Shown here piece by piece: positions 40,900 to 49,504 of a stretch of DNA of 64,000 nucleotides. A program made the position numbers and the translations under genes. The notes beneath the pieces are model-generated. The model saw nothing but the letters and a program-made list of their open reading frames with translations. It made no database searches and had not been told where the DNA came from. This DNA comes from UBA3069 sp050633465. Its GTDB lineage: Bacteria > Pseudomonadota > Alphaproteobacteria > Rhodobacterales > Rhodobacteraceae. The stretch is taken from NCBI GenBank assembly GCA_050633465.1, contig JBOEGO010000002.1, positions 186,001 to 250,000 on the forward strand, given 5' to 3'. The first letter of the stretch is position 1. Every line of letters begins with the position of its first letter.

Positions 40900-41496
40900 T
40901 CAGGAAAATTCGGCCAGCCGCGCCACATAGCGCGCCAGCGTGTCGATTTCCAGATTGATCCGGTCCCCCACGGCCACATCGCCCCAAGTGGTCATTTCCT
41001 TGGTATGGGGGATAAAGTTGATCCCGAAATCGCAGCCATCCACCCCGTTCACCGTCAGTGATGTGCCGTTCAGCGCAACCGATCCCTTTGGCGCGATGAA
41101 GCGTGCCAATGCATCGGGTGCGCGCAGGGTGACGCGGGTGCTGTCGCCCTCGTCCTGCATGGCGACCACTGTGGCCACGCCATCGACATGGCCCGACACG
41201 ATATGCCCGCCCAGTTCATCGCCCACCTTGAGCGCGCGTTCCAGATTGACCCGTCGCCCCACGGCCCAGACCGAGAGGTTGGTTTTTGAAACGCTTTCGG
41301 CGGAAATATCCACATCGAACCAGCCCTGCGGGTCGTTGCCCTTGGCCACCACTGTCAGGCACACCCCGTCACAGGCGATGGATGCGCCCAGATCGACGCC
41401 GCCCATGTCATAGCCACAAGCGATCCTTGCGCGCAGGTCGCCACGTTGTTCCAATGCGGTGATCCGGCCAATGTCGGTGATGATGCCTGTGAACAT
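40900..41496 (-). CDS. ribE: Riboflavin synthase alpha subunit
   Basis: This 198-aa enzyme converts two lumazines into riboflavin. It shows the duplicated lumazine-binding fold: N-terminal MFTGIITDIGRITALE, SIACDGVCLTVV in the first half, and GGHIVSGHVDGVATVV and GSVALNGTSLTVNGVDG in the second. It is first in the rib region on the minus strand. The rest of the pathway (ribB, ribH) is 3 kb downstream, across the peptide module. I saw no FMN riboswitch in the 151 bases upstream. Confidence 0.95.
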   Translation of the reverse strand: MFTGIITDIGRITALEQRGDLRARIACGYDMGGVDLGASIACDGVCLTVVAKGNDPQGWFDVDISAESVSKTNLSVWAVGRRVNLERALKVGDELGGHIVSGHVDGVATVVAMQDEGDSTRVTLRAPDALARFIAPKGSVALNGTSLTVNGVDGCDFGINFIPHTKEMTTWGDVAVGDRINLEIDTLARYVARLAEFS

Positions 41497-41647
41497 GGGT
41501 GCCTCCGTTTGTCATGGCATGAGACCTACCCCCGCTGCCATGTCGTCGCAAGTGTTGTGCAGGTTATGTGCAAGTCAGGCGCATGGCGGGTGCCGTCAGG
41601 GAACGATCAAACCGCGCTTCCTGAGTGGCAAAACTATGTGCTGAAAA

Positions 41648-42418
41648 CTATTCGTTGTCCTTGCGAAACAATGCAACCACCTGAAACCGCGCCTCTTCCA
41701 GATGCTCTTTTAGTTCCCGCCGCAGCCCTGCCGCGTCCTTGTTGCGCAGGGCGTCGATCAGCACATCATGCGAGCGCGCAAGTTCGCGGGGGTCGTCATA
41801 GACCCGCCCGAGCAGGGCAATCCCGGCGCGCAACTGGGTCGATATCTGATCGAACAGGCGCAGCACACGCATATTGCCCCCCAAAGCGCACAGCATCCTG
41901 TGAAATTCGTAATCCTGCGCGATTTGCTCTTGCATCTGGCCATCTTGCGCCAGTTGTTTCAGCAGATTGACCTGCGCGGCAAGCCTGTCGATATCTGCCG
42001 TGGTGACGCGCTCCACGGCGGATTCGGCTGCGTGAAGTTCAAGGCATTCCCGCAGGTCATAGATGTCGTCCAGTTCATCGGCATCATAAGAATGCACAAA
42101 AAACCCCCGTCTGGGGTGCGAAACGATCAATCCCTGACTTTCCAGCAGGCGCAGCGCCTCGCGCACCGGCGCACGAGAGGTTCCCATTTCACGCGCCAGC
42201 CGTGCCTCTGCTACTTTTTGGCCGGGGGTCAGCCGGTTGTCGCTGATCGCCCGCAAAACCTGATCCGCGATGCGGCTGGCCAGATCCGCCGAGGGCAATT
42301 CAGAGAAGAGCGCATCACCGGCATCCGCGGCTTTGTCTGTGCTTGTGCTCGTGCTCGTGCTTGTCACTGCCGCCCACTCTCTGTTTTTACATGGCTGTTC
42401 TTTGCCCGGCCTGATCAA
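41648..42418 (-). CDS. GntR-family regulator, FadR/FCD subfamily
   Basis: This 256-aa regulator has a winged helix (LTPGQKVAEARLAREMGTSR, APVREALRLLESQGLIVSHP) followed by an FCD ligand-binding domain (DLRECLELHAAESAVERV, EFHRMLCALGGN, RSHDVLIDAL). The N-terminal ~25 residues include a TSTSTSTST run encoded by a hexanucleotide repeat and may not be essential. It is divergent from the aldolase operon, which it most likely controls in response to a carboxylate or amino-acid-like effector. Confidence 0.9.
   Translation of the reverse strand: MIRPGKEQPCKNREWAAVTSTSTSTSTDKAADAGDALFSELPSADLASRIADQVLRAISDNRLTPGQKVAEARLAREMGTSRAPVREALRLLESQGLIVSHPRRGFFVHSYDADELDDIYDLRECLELHAAESAVERVTTADIDRLAAQVNLLKQLAQDGQMQEQIAQDYEFHRMLCALGGNMRVLRLFDQISTQLRAGIALLGRVYDDPRELARSHDVLIDALRNKDAAGLRRELKEHLEEARFQVVALFRKDNE
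42338..42361. repeat. Hexanucleotide repeat (YGTGCT)x4 in the GntR gene
   Basis: Four tandem copies, TGTGCT TGTGCT CGTGCT CGTGCT on the plus strand, encode Thr-Ser repeats in the GntR regulator. The unit is divisible by three, so copy-number change keeps the frame. Confidence 0.75.
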
Positions 42419-42464
42419 AAGCTACATTTTTCAGCATCAGGCGTCTATATTATTTTTTTTCTTA

Positions 42465-42488
42465 AAGTCGACTTGCAGATTGTCGACA
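42465..42488. promoter_or_regulatory. Paired GTCGAC palindromes, GntR operator candidate
   Basis: AAGTCGACTT (42465-42474) and TGTCGACA (42481-42488) are two palindromes with centres 15 bp apart, in the 149-bp region between the divergent GntR and aldolase genes. FCD-type GntR proteins bind short palindromes, and paired sites suit dimer cooperation. Confidence 0.5.
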
Positions 42489-42567
42489 GATTGAAAGTTT
42501 CCTGCGACCTATTGGTCAACCCGCCGCGATTCGGGGCGTGGGACCGCCAAGATCAACGGAGACATTC

Positions 42568-43338
42568 ATGAGCCTGCAAAAGCCCATCCAGACCAGCCAA
42601 GCGCCCGAACGGGTAGAACTGGCAGCCACCTACCGGCTGCTTGCAGAATTTGGCATGGATGACAGCATCTTTACCCATATTTCCGCCAAAGCGCCCGCAT
42701 CCGAAGGCGAACACGCCTTTTTGATCAACCCCTACGGGATGCGTTTTGACGAGGTAACGGCAGGCAATCTGGTGACCCTTGATCTGGATGGGAACATCCT
42801 GTTCGACCCGCAGAAACTGGGCATCAACAAGGCGGGTTTCACCATCCATTCCGCAGTGCATGCGGCGCGCCCCGATATCGCCTGCGTGATGCATACACAC
42901 ACCGTGGCCGGTGTGGCCGTGGCATCGTTAAAGGACGGGTTGTTGCCGCTGAACCAGTGGTCCGCCCCGTTTTTCAACCGGCTGGCGTATCATGATTACG
43001 AAGGTATCGCGTTAAACCACGATGAACGCGCCCGCATCGTCGCCGATCTGGGCGACAAGCGCGCGATGATCCTGCGCAACCACGGTTTACTGACCTGTGG
43101 CCGCACCATCGGCGAGGCATTTCGCACCATGATGGATCTGGAGCGCGCCTGCCGGGCGCAGGTGGCGATCATGGGCACCGGCGGGCAGATGAACATTCTG
43201 TCCGACAGGCTGGCCGAACACACTGCACAGCAAGAAGAAGGCTGGGCCGAAAATCACCAATCCGCAGGCAAGCCCGACACCGAATGGCAGGCCTATCTGC
43301 GCCATTGCAAGGCACGGCACCCGGATTTTGACCAATGA
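42568..43338 (+). CDS. Class II aldolase/adducin family protein
   Basis: This 256-aa metal-dependent aldolase-like protein has IFTHISAKAP near the start, zinc-binding HTHTVAGVAVASL, and ILRNHGLLTCGRTIGEAF. Members split or decarboxylate phosphorylated sugars and related hydroxy-acids. Neither the substrate nor lyase activity is certain. ATG 42568 has ACGGAG 8 bases upstream. First gene of an operon. Its stop overlaps the next start (ATGA). Confidence 0.85.
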   Translation: MSLQKPIQTSQAPERVELAATYRLLAEFGMDDSIFTHISAKAPASEGEHAFLINPYGMRFDEVTAGNLVTLDLDGNILFDPQKLGINKAGFTIHSAVHAARPDIACVMHTHTVAGVAVASLKDGLLPLNQWSAPFFNRLAYHDYEGIALNHDERARIVADLGDKRAMILRNHGLLTCGRTIGEAFRTMMDLERACRAQVAIMGTGGQMNILSDRLAEHTAQQEEGWAENHQSAGKPDTEWQAYLRHCKARHPDFDQ

Positions 43339-44291
43339 AAGATACGACATTGCCATCACCGATCATCGTTGTAGCCCTGTCCGAAACATTTGACCTGGCC
43401 GCCAATATGGCCGAGGCATCAGACCCCCGTGTGCGCCTGTTACGCCCGAGCGAGGTCGAAGACCCCGCGCTGGTCACCTGCGCGCTGTCATGGCGGCCCG
43501 CAGATGATGCCTTTGACCCCTACCCCAATATCAGGATGGTATCGTCGATTGCGGCTGGCGTGGATTCGATCATTGCCTGCCCGTCGTTGCGCGATGATAT
43601 CGTCGTGACCCGCATCCGCGACGAGGAACAGGCGCGCATGATGGCCGGTTTCGCTGTCTGGCATGTGGTTCATCATCATCGCCGGATGGGGACATATATC
43701 ACCAATCAGGCCAGCCGGACATGGGACCGATCGTTTCGTGCGGAAATGGCATCGGATGTGACGGTGGGGATACTGGGTTTCGGGTTGATGGGCCGCCAGA
43801 CTGCGCGGGTTCTGACCACTATGGGTTACAATGTGATCGGCGCCAGCAGATCGGGCGGCGACCCCGAACCGGGTGTTGAAATCCTGTCAGGTGCCAGCGC
43901 CATCGCGGAAACTGCCGCACGATCCGATATTCTGATCAACCTGTTGCCCCTGACGGAACACACCCGCGACATCCTGAATGCCGATCTGTTTGCGACCATG
44001 CCCAAAGGTGCGGTTCTTGTGCAATTGGGGCGTGGTGAACACCTGATCGAATCCGATCTGCTGGCCGCGCTGGATGCCGGACAGCTGTCAGCGGCATCGC
44101 TGGATGTGTTCCGCCATGAACCCCTGCCACAGGACAGCCCGTTCTGGACGCATGAACAGGTTCTGGTCACCCCGCACAAGGCATCCGACACCACACGGGC
44201 CGAAATACTGCGCCAGTTGGCCAATAATTACGCCGCTCTTTTACAAGGGCTAACCCCGCCCGGCGCGGTCAACCGCGACGCTGGATATTGA
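43335..44291 (+). CDS. D-2-hydroxyacid dehydrogenase (glyoxylate/hydroxypyruvate reductase-like)
   Basis: This 318-aa protein has the NAD(P)-binding GILGFGLMGRQTARVL, INLLPLTEHTRDILN, LVQLGRGEHLIESDLLAALD, and a catalytic-type His in LVTPHKASDTT, resembling GhrA. It would reduce a 2-keto-acid or oxidise the D-hydroxy-acid, a sensible partner for the aldolase before it. It overlaps its upstream neighbour by 4 bases. Confidence 0.86.
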   Translation: MKDTTLPSPIIVVALSETFDLAANMAEASDPRVRLLRPSEVEDPALVTCALSWRPADDAFDPYPNIRMVSSIAAGVDSIIACPSLRDDIVVTRIRDEEQARMMAGFAVWHVVHHHRRMGTYITNQASRTWDRSFRAEMASDVTVGILGFGLMGRQTARVLTTMGYNVIGASRSGGDPEPGVEILSGASAIAETAARSDILINLLPLTEHTRDILNADLFATMPKGAVLVQLGRGEHLIESDLLAALDAGQLSAASLDVFRHEPLPQDSPFWTHEQVLVTPHKASDTTRAEILRQLANNYAALLQGLTPPGAVNRDAGY

Positions 44292-44318
44292 CACATGAAC
44301 CCCCTGAAAGGCACGCCC

Positions 44319-45947
44319 ATGACCTCCCCGACACGTATCCTCACAAACGGTAAAATCTGGTGCGGATTGAACGAAGGCTTTGCCGAGGCGCTGGCGATCG
44401 CCGGTGACAGGGTGCTGGCTGTTGGCCCGGCCGGTGACATCGCAGAGCTGGCCGGGCCAGACACCGAAATTATCGACCTAAAGGGCCGCCTGGCCACCCC
44501 CGGCCTGAACGACGCCCACCTGCATCTGCATATGTATGGCATCAGCAAGATGAATCTGGATTTGCGCGCAGCGGCGGGCATGACCACGGTTCAGGCAATC
44601 CTGGATCAGGTGGCCGATGCCGCAGCCAGGGCAGAACCCGGCGCATGGATCACCGGACGCGGCTATGACCACGACAAACTGGCCGAATTGCGCCACCCGC
44701 ATCGCCGCGAACTGGATGCGGTGGCGCCAGACAACCCCGTGATGCTGACACGGGCCTGCGGCCATACTGCGGTGCTGAACTCCAAGGCGCTGCAACTGGC
44801 GGAGATCGGCCATAACACGCCGGACCCTCAGGGTGGCAAAATCGGCCGCAGCGAGGGCGAACTGAACGGGCTGCTGTTTGAAAACGCCCGCGCACCGGCA
44901 CATGCCGCCCAACCCGATCCCACGACCGCGGATTACGTGGATGCCATTGAACGCGCCGGAAACGAACTGCTGTCGCTGGGCATCACATCGGTGATGGAGG
45001 CAGGCATCGGTCTGGACACCGGCGAACCCGAATTGCGCGCCTATCAGATCGCGCATCGCGATGGCCGTTTGCCCGTGCGGGTGGCCGGAACACTGATGGG
45101 AGATCTGGAAAGGAACCTGCTGGATATCGCCTATGGCGAAGGTCTGGTGACAGGCGCGGGCGACGATATGTTCCGCATCGGGCCGGTCAAGATTTTCACC
45201 GACGGGTCGGCCGGCGCGGGCACCGCATGGATGTCGGTGCCCTATTACAACGATGAAACCAATTTTGGCGTGCCCTGCCTGTCGCAGGAACAGACCGATG
45301 AACTGGTCCTGAAAGCGCATCGTATGGGCTATCAACTGGCCCCGCATGCGATCGGCGATGCTGCCATTGAAATGGTCCTGAACGCCTATGAAAAAGCATA
45401 TGCCGACACCCCCGCCCCCGACCGGCGCCACCGGATCGAACATTGCGGCTGGCACCGCCCCGACCAGTTAGAGCGGATGAAGGCAATGGGTGTCATCCCC
45501 GCCGGTCAGCCATCGTTTCTGTATTACTTCGGCGAGGGGTATTTCATGTGCCTTGGTCCTGACCGCCCGCATGAATGCTATCCCTATAAAACGTGGTTGG
45601 ACAACGGGTTACACCCCTCAGCATCGACCGATTGCCCGGTCACAGACCCCAACCCCTTTGCCAATATCTATGCCATGGTGACACGTAAATCCGATGGCGG
45701 AACGGTTTTGGGCGATGGCGAACAACTCTCGGTGGCCGAGGCGCTGCACCTATATACATACGAGGCAGCATACGGGGTTCACGACGAAGAGCGCAAAGGC
45801 CGCCTGATCGCCGGACAACTGGCCGATGTGTCTGTGTTTGATACCGATTTCTTTGCGGTCGATCCTGAAAAAATTCTTGATGGTCAATGCGTTCTGACAA
45901 TTCGCGGCGGTGAAACCGTGTTTGAACGTGCTGCGGCGCTGACATGA
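44319..45947 (+). CDS. Amidohydrolase, YtcJ-like
   Basis: This 542-aa metal-dependent hydrolase of the amidohydrolase_3 group has a LNDAHLHLHMYG metal site, KIFTDGSAGAGTAWM and HRIEHCGWHRPDQLERM. It probably cleaves an amide, cyclic amide or N-acyl bond. I prefer ATG 44319 (MTSPTRILT) because GAAAGG lies 8 bases upstream. ATG 44295 is also possible. It is third in the operon and translationally coupled to the permease gene by ATGA. Confidence 0.85.
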   Translation: MTSPTRILTNGKIWCGLNEGFAEALAIAGDRVLAVGPAGDIAELAGPDTEIIDLKGRLATPGLNDAHLHLHMYGISKMNLDLRAAAGMTTVQAILDQVADAAARAEPGAWITGRGYDHDKLAELRHPHRRELDAVAPDNPVMLTRACGHTAVLNSKALQLAEIGHNTPDPQGGKIGRSEGELNGLLFENARAPAHAAQPDPTTADYVDAIERAGNELLSLGITSVMEAGIGLDTGEPELRAYQIAHRDGRLPVRVAGTLMGDLERNLLDIAYGEGLVTGAGDDMFRIGPVKIFTDGSAGAGTAWMSVPYYNDETNFGVPCLSQEQTDELVLKAHRMGYQLAPHAIGDAAIEMVLNAYEKAYADTPAPDRRHRIEHCGWHRPDQLERMKAMGVIPAGQPSFLYYFGEGYFMCLGPDRPHECYPYKTWLDNGLHPSASTDCPVTDPNPFANIYAMVTRKSDGGTVLGDGEQLSVAEALHLYTYEAAYGVHDEERKGRLIAGQLADVSVFDTDFFAVDPEKILDGQCVLTIRGGETVFERAAALT

Positions 45948-46882
45948 TCGGCGCTGTTCTTCATCGTCTGGTTCTGTCGGTTCCGGTCCTGTTGGGGGTG
46001 CTGTTGTTCGGCTTTCTGCTGGTGCAGGTGGTGCCGGGCGACCCTGCGATGATCGTGGCCGGCCCGACCGCCACCGCCGATGTCGTGGCCGCCATCCGCG
46101 AGGAAATGGGGCTGGACCGCCCGGTGCTGGTCCAGTTCTGGAGCTACCTGCAACGCATGGCCGTGGGCGATCTGGGACGGTCGATGATTTCAAACAAATC
46201 GGTCACGGTTGAATTGGGCGCGGCCCTGTGGCCGACGCTGGAACTGATGATCGGATCAATGATCTGGTCGGTGCCTGTGGGCGTGGCCATGGGCACGCTG
46301 GCCGCCGTTGTGCGCGGGTCGCTGATTGATCGGGCCATTATGGCACTGTCGGTGGCGGGGGTGTCGCTGCCGATCTTTTTCATCTCGCTGATGGCGATCC
46401 AGTTTCTGGGGGTGAAATGGCAGATCTTTCCTTTTATCGGGCGCCCCGGCCCCTGGTACACCGCCGATGGTTTCATGGCGCTGTTCCTGCCTGCCCTGTC
46501 GCTGGGGCTGATCCTGATCGGGCCGGTGGCGCGCATGACCCGATCTTCGGTGCTAGAGGTGCTGAAACTGGACCATGTGCGCACCGCCCGCGCCAAGGGG
46601 CTGTCTGAAACGCGGGTGATTCTGGCGCATGGGCTGCGCAATGCGCTTATTCCCGTTGTGACGCTGATCGGCCTGCAGGTCGGCTATCTGCTGGGCGGCG
46701 CGGTTGTGACCGAAACCATATTCAGTTGGCCCGGACTGGGACGGCTGGCCGTCGGTGCGATCCTGTCATCTGATTTCACCGTCGCGCAGGGCACCATCAT
46801 GTTGTTTGCGCTAGGTTTTATCACTGTGAACCTGATCGTCGACATTCTGTATTCTCTCCTTGACCCTAGGGTGCGAAAATGA
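45944..46882 (+). CDS. Dipeptide/oligopeptide-type ABC transporter permease (DppB-like)
   Basis: This 312-aa permease has six membrane segments. It shows the VLLGVLLFGFLLVQVVPGDP start typical of DppB/OppB and the EAA loop (RTARAKGLSETRVILAHGLR), followed by ALIPVVTLIGLQVGYLLGG. It overlaps its neighbours by 4 bases on each side. Confidence 0.93.
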   Translation: MIGAVLHRLVLSVPVLLGVLLFGFLLVQVVPGDPAMIVAGPTATADVVAAIREEMGLDRPVLVQFWSYLQRMAVGDLGRSMISNKSVTVELGAALWPTLELMIGSMIWSVPVGVAMGTLAAVVRGSLIDRAIMALSVAGVSLPIFFISLMAIQFLGVKWQIFPFIGRPGPWYTADGFMALFLPALSLGLILIGPVARMTRSSVLEVLKLDHVRTARAKGLSETRVILAHGLRNALIPVVTLIGLQVGYLLGGAVVTETIFSWPGLGRLAVGAILSSDFTVAQGTIMLFALGFITVNLIVDILYSLLDPRVRK

Positions 46883-47811
46883 CCGCGACCACAACCGAAA
46901 TACCACCCGCCACGTCGCCACAGCCTGACAGCAATATCGGCGGATCCAGCGACATGACCGCCCCCGCACGGGCACATTGGATGCGCCGCCTGCTGCGGGA
47001 CCGCGCGGCATTTCTGGCGCTGCTAACGCTGGCGCTGGTGATATTGGGCGCGATATTTGCGCCGCTGCTGGCCACCCATGATCCGGCGTCAAATTCCCGA
47101 TCCGTGATGACCCCGCCCGCATGGATGGCACGGGGCAAGGCCGAACACTGGCTGGGCACCGACGGACAGGGCCGCGATATCTATTCGCGCCTGCTATACG
47201 GGTCACAACTGACCCTGCTGATCGGATTTCTGGCCGTGGGCCTGGGGGGCTTTATCGGCTCGCTTCTGGGGCTGCTGTCGGCATTCAACGAAAAAATCGA
47301 CCCGTGGATCATGCGCACCATGGATGTGTTGCTGTCCTTTCCCGCGATCCTGTTGGCGCTGGCACTGGTGGCGGTGATGGGTCAGGGCATCCTGCCCGTG
47401 GTCATCGCGCTGGGGATTTCATCCATCCCCGATTGCGCACGGGTGGCGCGGGGCATCGCGATCGGCGTGATGAAACAGGAATTTATCGAAGCGGGGCGCG
47501 CCGTTGGCCTGTCGAACCTGCAACTGTTCAACCGCTATCTGCTGCGCAACGCGATTTCATCCATCATGATTTTCATCTCGCTGCGCTTTGGCCAGACGAT
47601 CCTGATTGGTGCGACGCTTTCGTTTCTGGGGCTGGGGGCGAAACCGCCCGCCGCCGAACTGGGCATGATGGCATCTCAGGGGCGCGAATTTCTGCTGTTT
47701 GCCCCGCATATCGCCGTGATCCCGTCTGTTCTGATTTTCATCATTGTTCTGTCCGCCAATGTCGCCGGTGACGCGCTGCGCGATGTGCTGGATCCCCGGC
47801 TTCAGGCGTAA
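46879..47811 (+). CDS. Dipeptide/oligopeptide-type ABC transporter permease (DppC-like)
   Basis: This 310-aa permease has a disordered N-terminus, six membrane segments, the DppC-type LGTDGQGRDIYSRLLYGSQ and an EAA loop (IEAGRAVGLSNLQLFNRYLL). It forms the channel with the preceding permease. A good promoter is not seen before the next gene, so it is probably still the same transcript. Confidence 0.93.
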   Translation: MTATTTEIPPATSPQPDSNIGGSSDMTAPARAHWMRRLLRDRAAFLALLTLALVILGAIFAPLLATHDPASNSRSVMTPPAWMARGKAEHWLGTDGQGRDIYSRLLYGSQLTLLIGFLAVGLGGFIGSLLGLLSAFNEKIDPWIMRTMDVLLSFPAILLALALVAVMGQGILPVVIALGISSIPDCARVARGIAIGVMKQEFIEAGRAVGLSNLQLFNRYLLRNAISSIMIFISLRFGQTILIGATLSFLGLGAKPPAAELGMMASQGREFLLFAPHIAVIPSVLIFIIVLSANVAGDALRDVLDPRLQA

Positions 47812-47860
47812 CCGCCCAATTCCACTATTTTCCCCGCCACCCCAACAAGGAGCATTCATT

Positions 47861-49444
47861 ATGACACCGACCCCGATCAAGCGCACAGGATTTGGCATGG
47901 CCGCCGCCATGGCGCTGGCCCTGCCCCTGTCGGCACAGGAGCTGACCATCATTCGTGCGCAGGACAGCAACCACTATGATCCGCCCCGCACCACAGCCCA
48001 GTCGGGCGCCGAGGTCATCTTTATGCTGTCGGACACAATTGTAGGTCTGGCCGAGGATATGAAAACCATCCAGCCCCTGCTTGCCAGCAGTTGGGACGTC
48101 TCCGAGGATGCGCTGACATATACCTTTACCATTCGCGATGATGTCAGTTTCTGCGATGGCAAACCGATGACGGCCGAAGATGTCGCATGGTCGCTGAACC
48201 GCTGGCAGGACCCCGAAACCAAATCCCCCGTGCGCTGGCGCATGGGTAATGTGAAATCCATCACCGCCCCCGATGCCACCACCGTTGTTTACGAATTGAA
48301 CGCCCCGCATTCCGAGCTGCTGTATCAACTGGCGCAAAGTTTCGGTTCGGTCATCGACAAGGACACCTACGAAACACTGGGCAAGGATTTCGGCGTCACC
48401 GGATTTAACGGCACCGGCCCGTTCTGTTGGGAAAGCTGGACCCCGCGCGACAAAATCGTGCTGACACGCCACGATGCCTATAAATGGGGGCCAGCCAACT
48501 ATGACAACGCCGGTCCGGCAAATGTCGAAAAGGTGACCTGGCAAATCGTGCCCGAAGCCGCAACCCGCACGGTCGCCCTGTTGACCGGTCAGGGTGACAT
48601 TTCGCCCTATGTCCCCTTTATCGGCTACGACACCCTGCGCGATGCGCCCAATATCAACGTGATCCGGTCGGAAAACGCATTCTGGACCAACTATATGGGG
48701 TTCAAGATCACCAAGGATCTGGTCGGTGATGTCAAGGTGCGCCAAGCCATCAATCTGGCCGTAAACCAGGAAGCCATGGCCGAGGATCTGTTCTTTGGCG
48801 AGGTCGAACCCGCCTATTCCTATGTGTCATCGGGCGCTTTGGATTACGACGAAACCCTGAACGACGGTTTGCTGAAATACGACCCCGAACGCGCCGCTGC
48901 CTTGCTGGACGAAGCGGGCTGGATTCTGAACAGCGACGGCAAGCGCGAAAAAGACGGTAAGGTGATGGAACCGCTGGCGATTTCCTTTACCGGCGAATGG
49001 CAACAGACATCCGAAGCGGTGCAGGCAGACCTGCTGAAAATCGGGATCGAATTGCAGATCGAACCGATGGATTCGACCGTTTACTGGGGCAAATCCGCCA
49101 CCGATGAATTTGAAATGTATGTGATGGGCTATCCCTATATTTCCGCTGGCGATGCGTTGAACCTGTATTTCCGTTCGGCCAATATTCCGACGCCGAACCG
49201 GATGAACTGGGACGATGCCGAAACCGATGACCTGTTGGTCGCCGGATCGCAGGCCACCAATGATGCCGACCGCGCGGCAGCCTATGCCAAAGTGCTGCAC
49301 AAGGTGCATGACAGCGCCGTCTGGCTGCCGATTTATCACCGCCCGATGCAGATCGCCTATTCCAGCAAACTGGCCCCGTTCGAGGCACACAACATCTATG
49401 GTGCCGGCCTCTACAAAGGTCTGCAACTTGCCTTTACCGAATAA
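47861..49444 (+). CDS. Periplasmic substrate-binding protein, family 5 (DppA-like)
   Basis: This 527-aa protein has a signal peptide (ATG 47861, cleaved around LPLSA-QE), then the SBP_bac_5 fold: TYTFTIRDDVSFCDGKPMTA, DVAWSLNRWQDP and VRQAINLAVNQEAMAEDLF. The ribosome-binding site AAGGAG precedes the ATG. It binds the imported compound in the periplasm. Family members carry peptides, opines, nickel or glutathione, and the local amidohydrolases hint at an amide-containing ligand. Confidence 0.92.
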   Translation: MTPTPIKRTGFGMAAAMALALPLSAQELTIIRAQDSNHYDPPRTTAQSGAEVIFMLSDTIVGLAEDMKTIQPLLASSWDVSEDALTYTFTIRDDVSFCDGKPMTAEDVAWSLNRWQDPETKSPVRWRMGNVKSITAPDATTVVYELNAPHSELLYQLAQSFGSVIDKDTYETLGKDFGVTGFNGTGPFCWESWTPRDKIVLTRHDAYKWGPANYDNAGPANVEKVTWQIVPEAATRTVALLTGQGDISPYVPFIGYDTLRDAPNINVIRSENAFWTNYMGFKITKDLVGDVKVRQAINLAVNQEAMAEDLFFGEVEPAYSYVSSGALDYDETLNDGLLKYDPERAAALLDEAGWILNSDGKREKDGKVMEPLAISFTGEWQQTSEAVQADLLKIGIELQIEPMDSTVYWGKSATDEFEMYVMGYPYISAGDALNLYFRSANIPTPNRMNWDDAETDDLLVAGSQATNDADRAAAYAKVLHKVHDSAVWLPIYHRPMQIAYSSKLAPFEAHNIYGAGLYKGLQLAFTE

Positions 49445-49504
49445 GGTCAACGGGCCGCCCGGATGCACCGGACGGCCCACCACGCCCCCAACAGGACAGA
49501 ACAC

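Noticed and set aside
41497..41647. FMN riboswitch upstream of ribE
   Set aside because: No RFN-element stems or conserved sequence blocks could be found on the minus strand.
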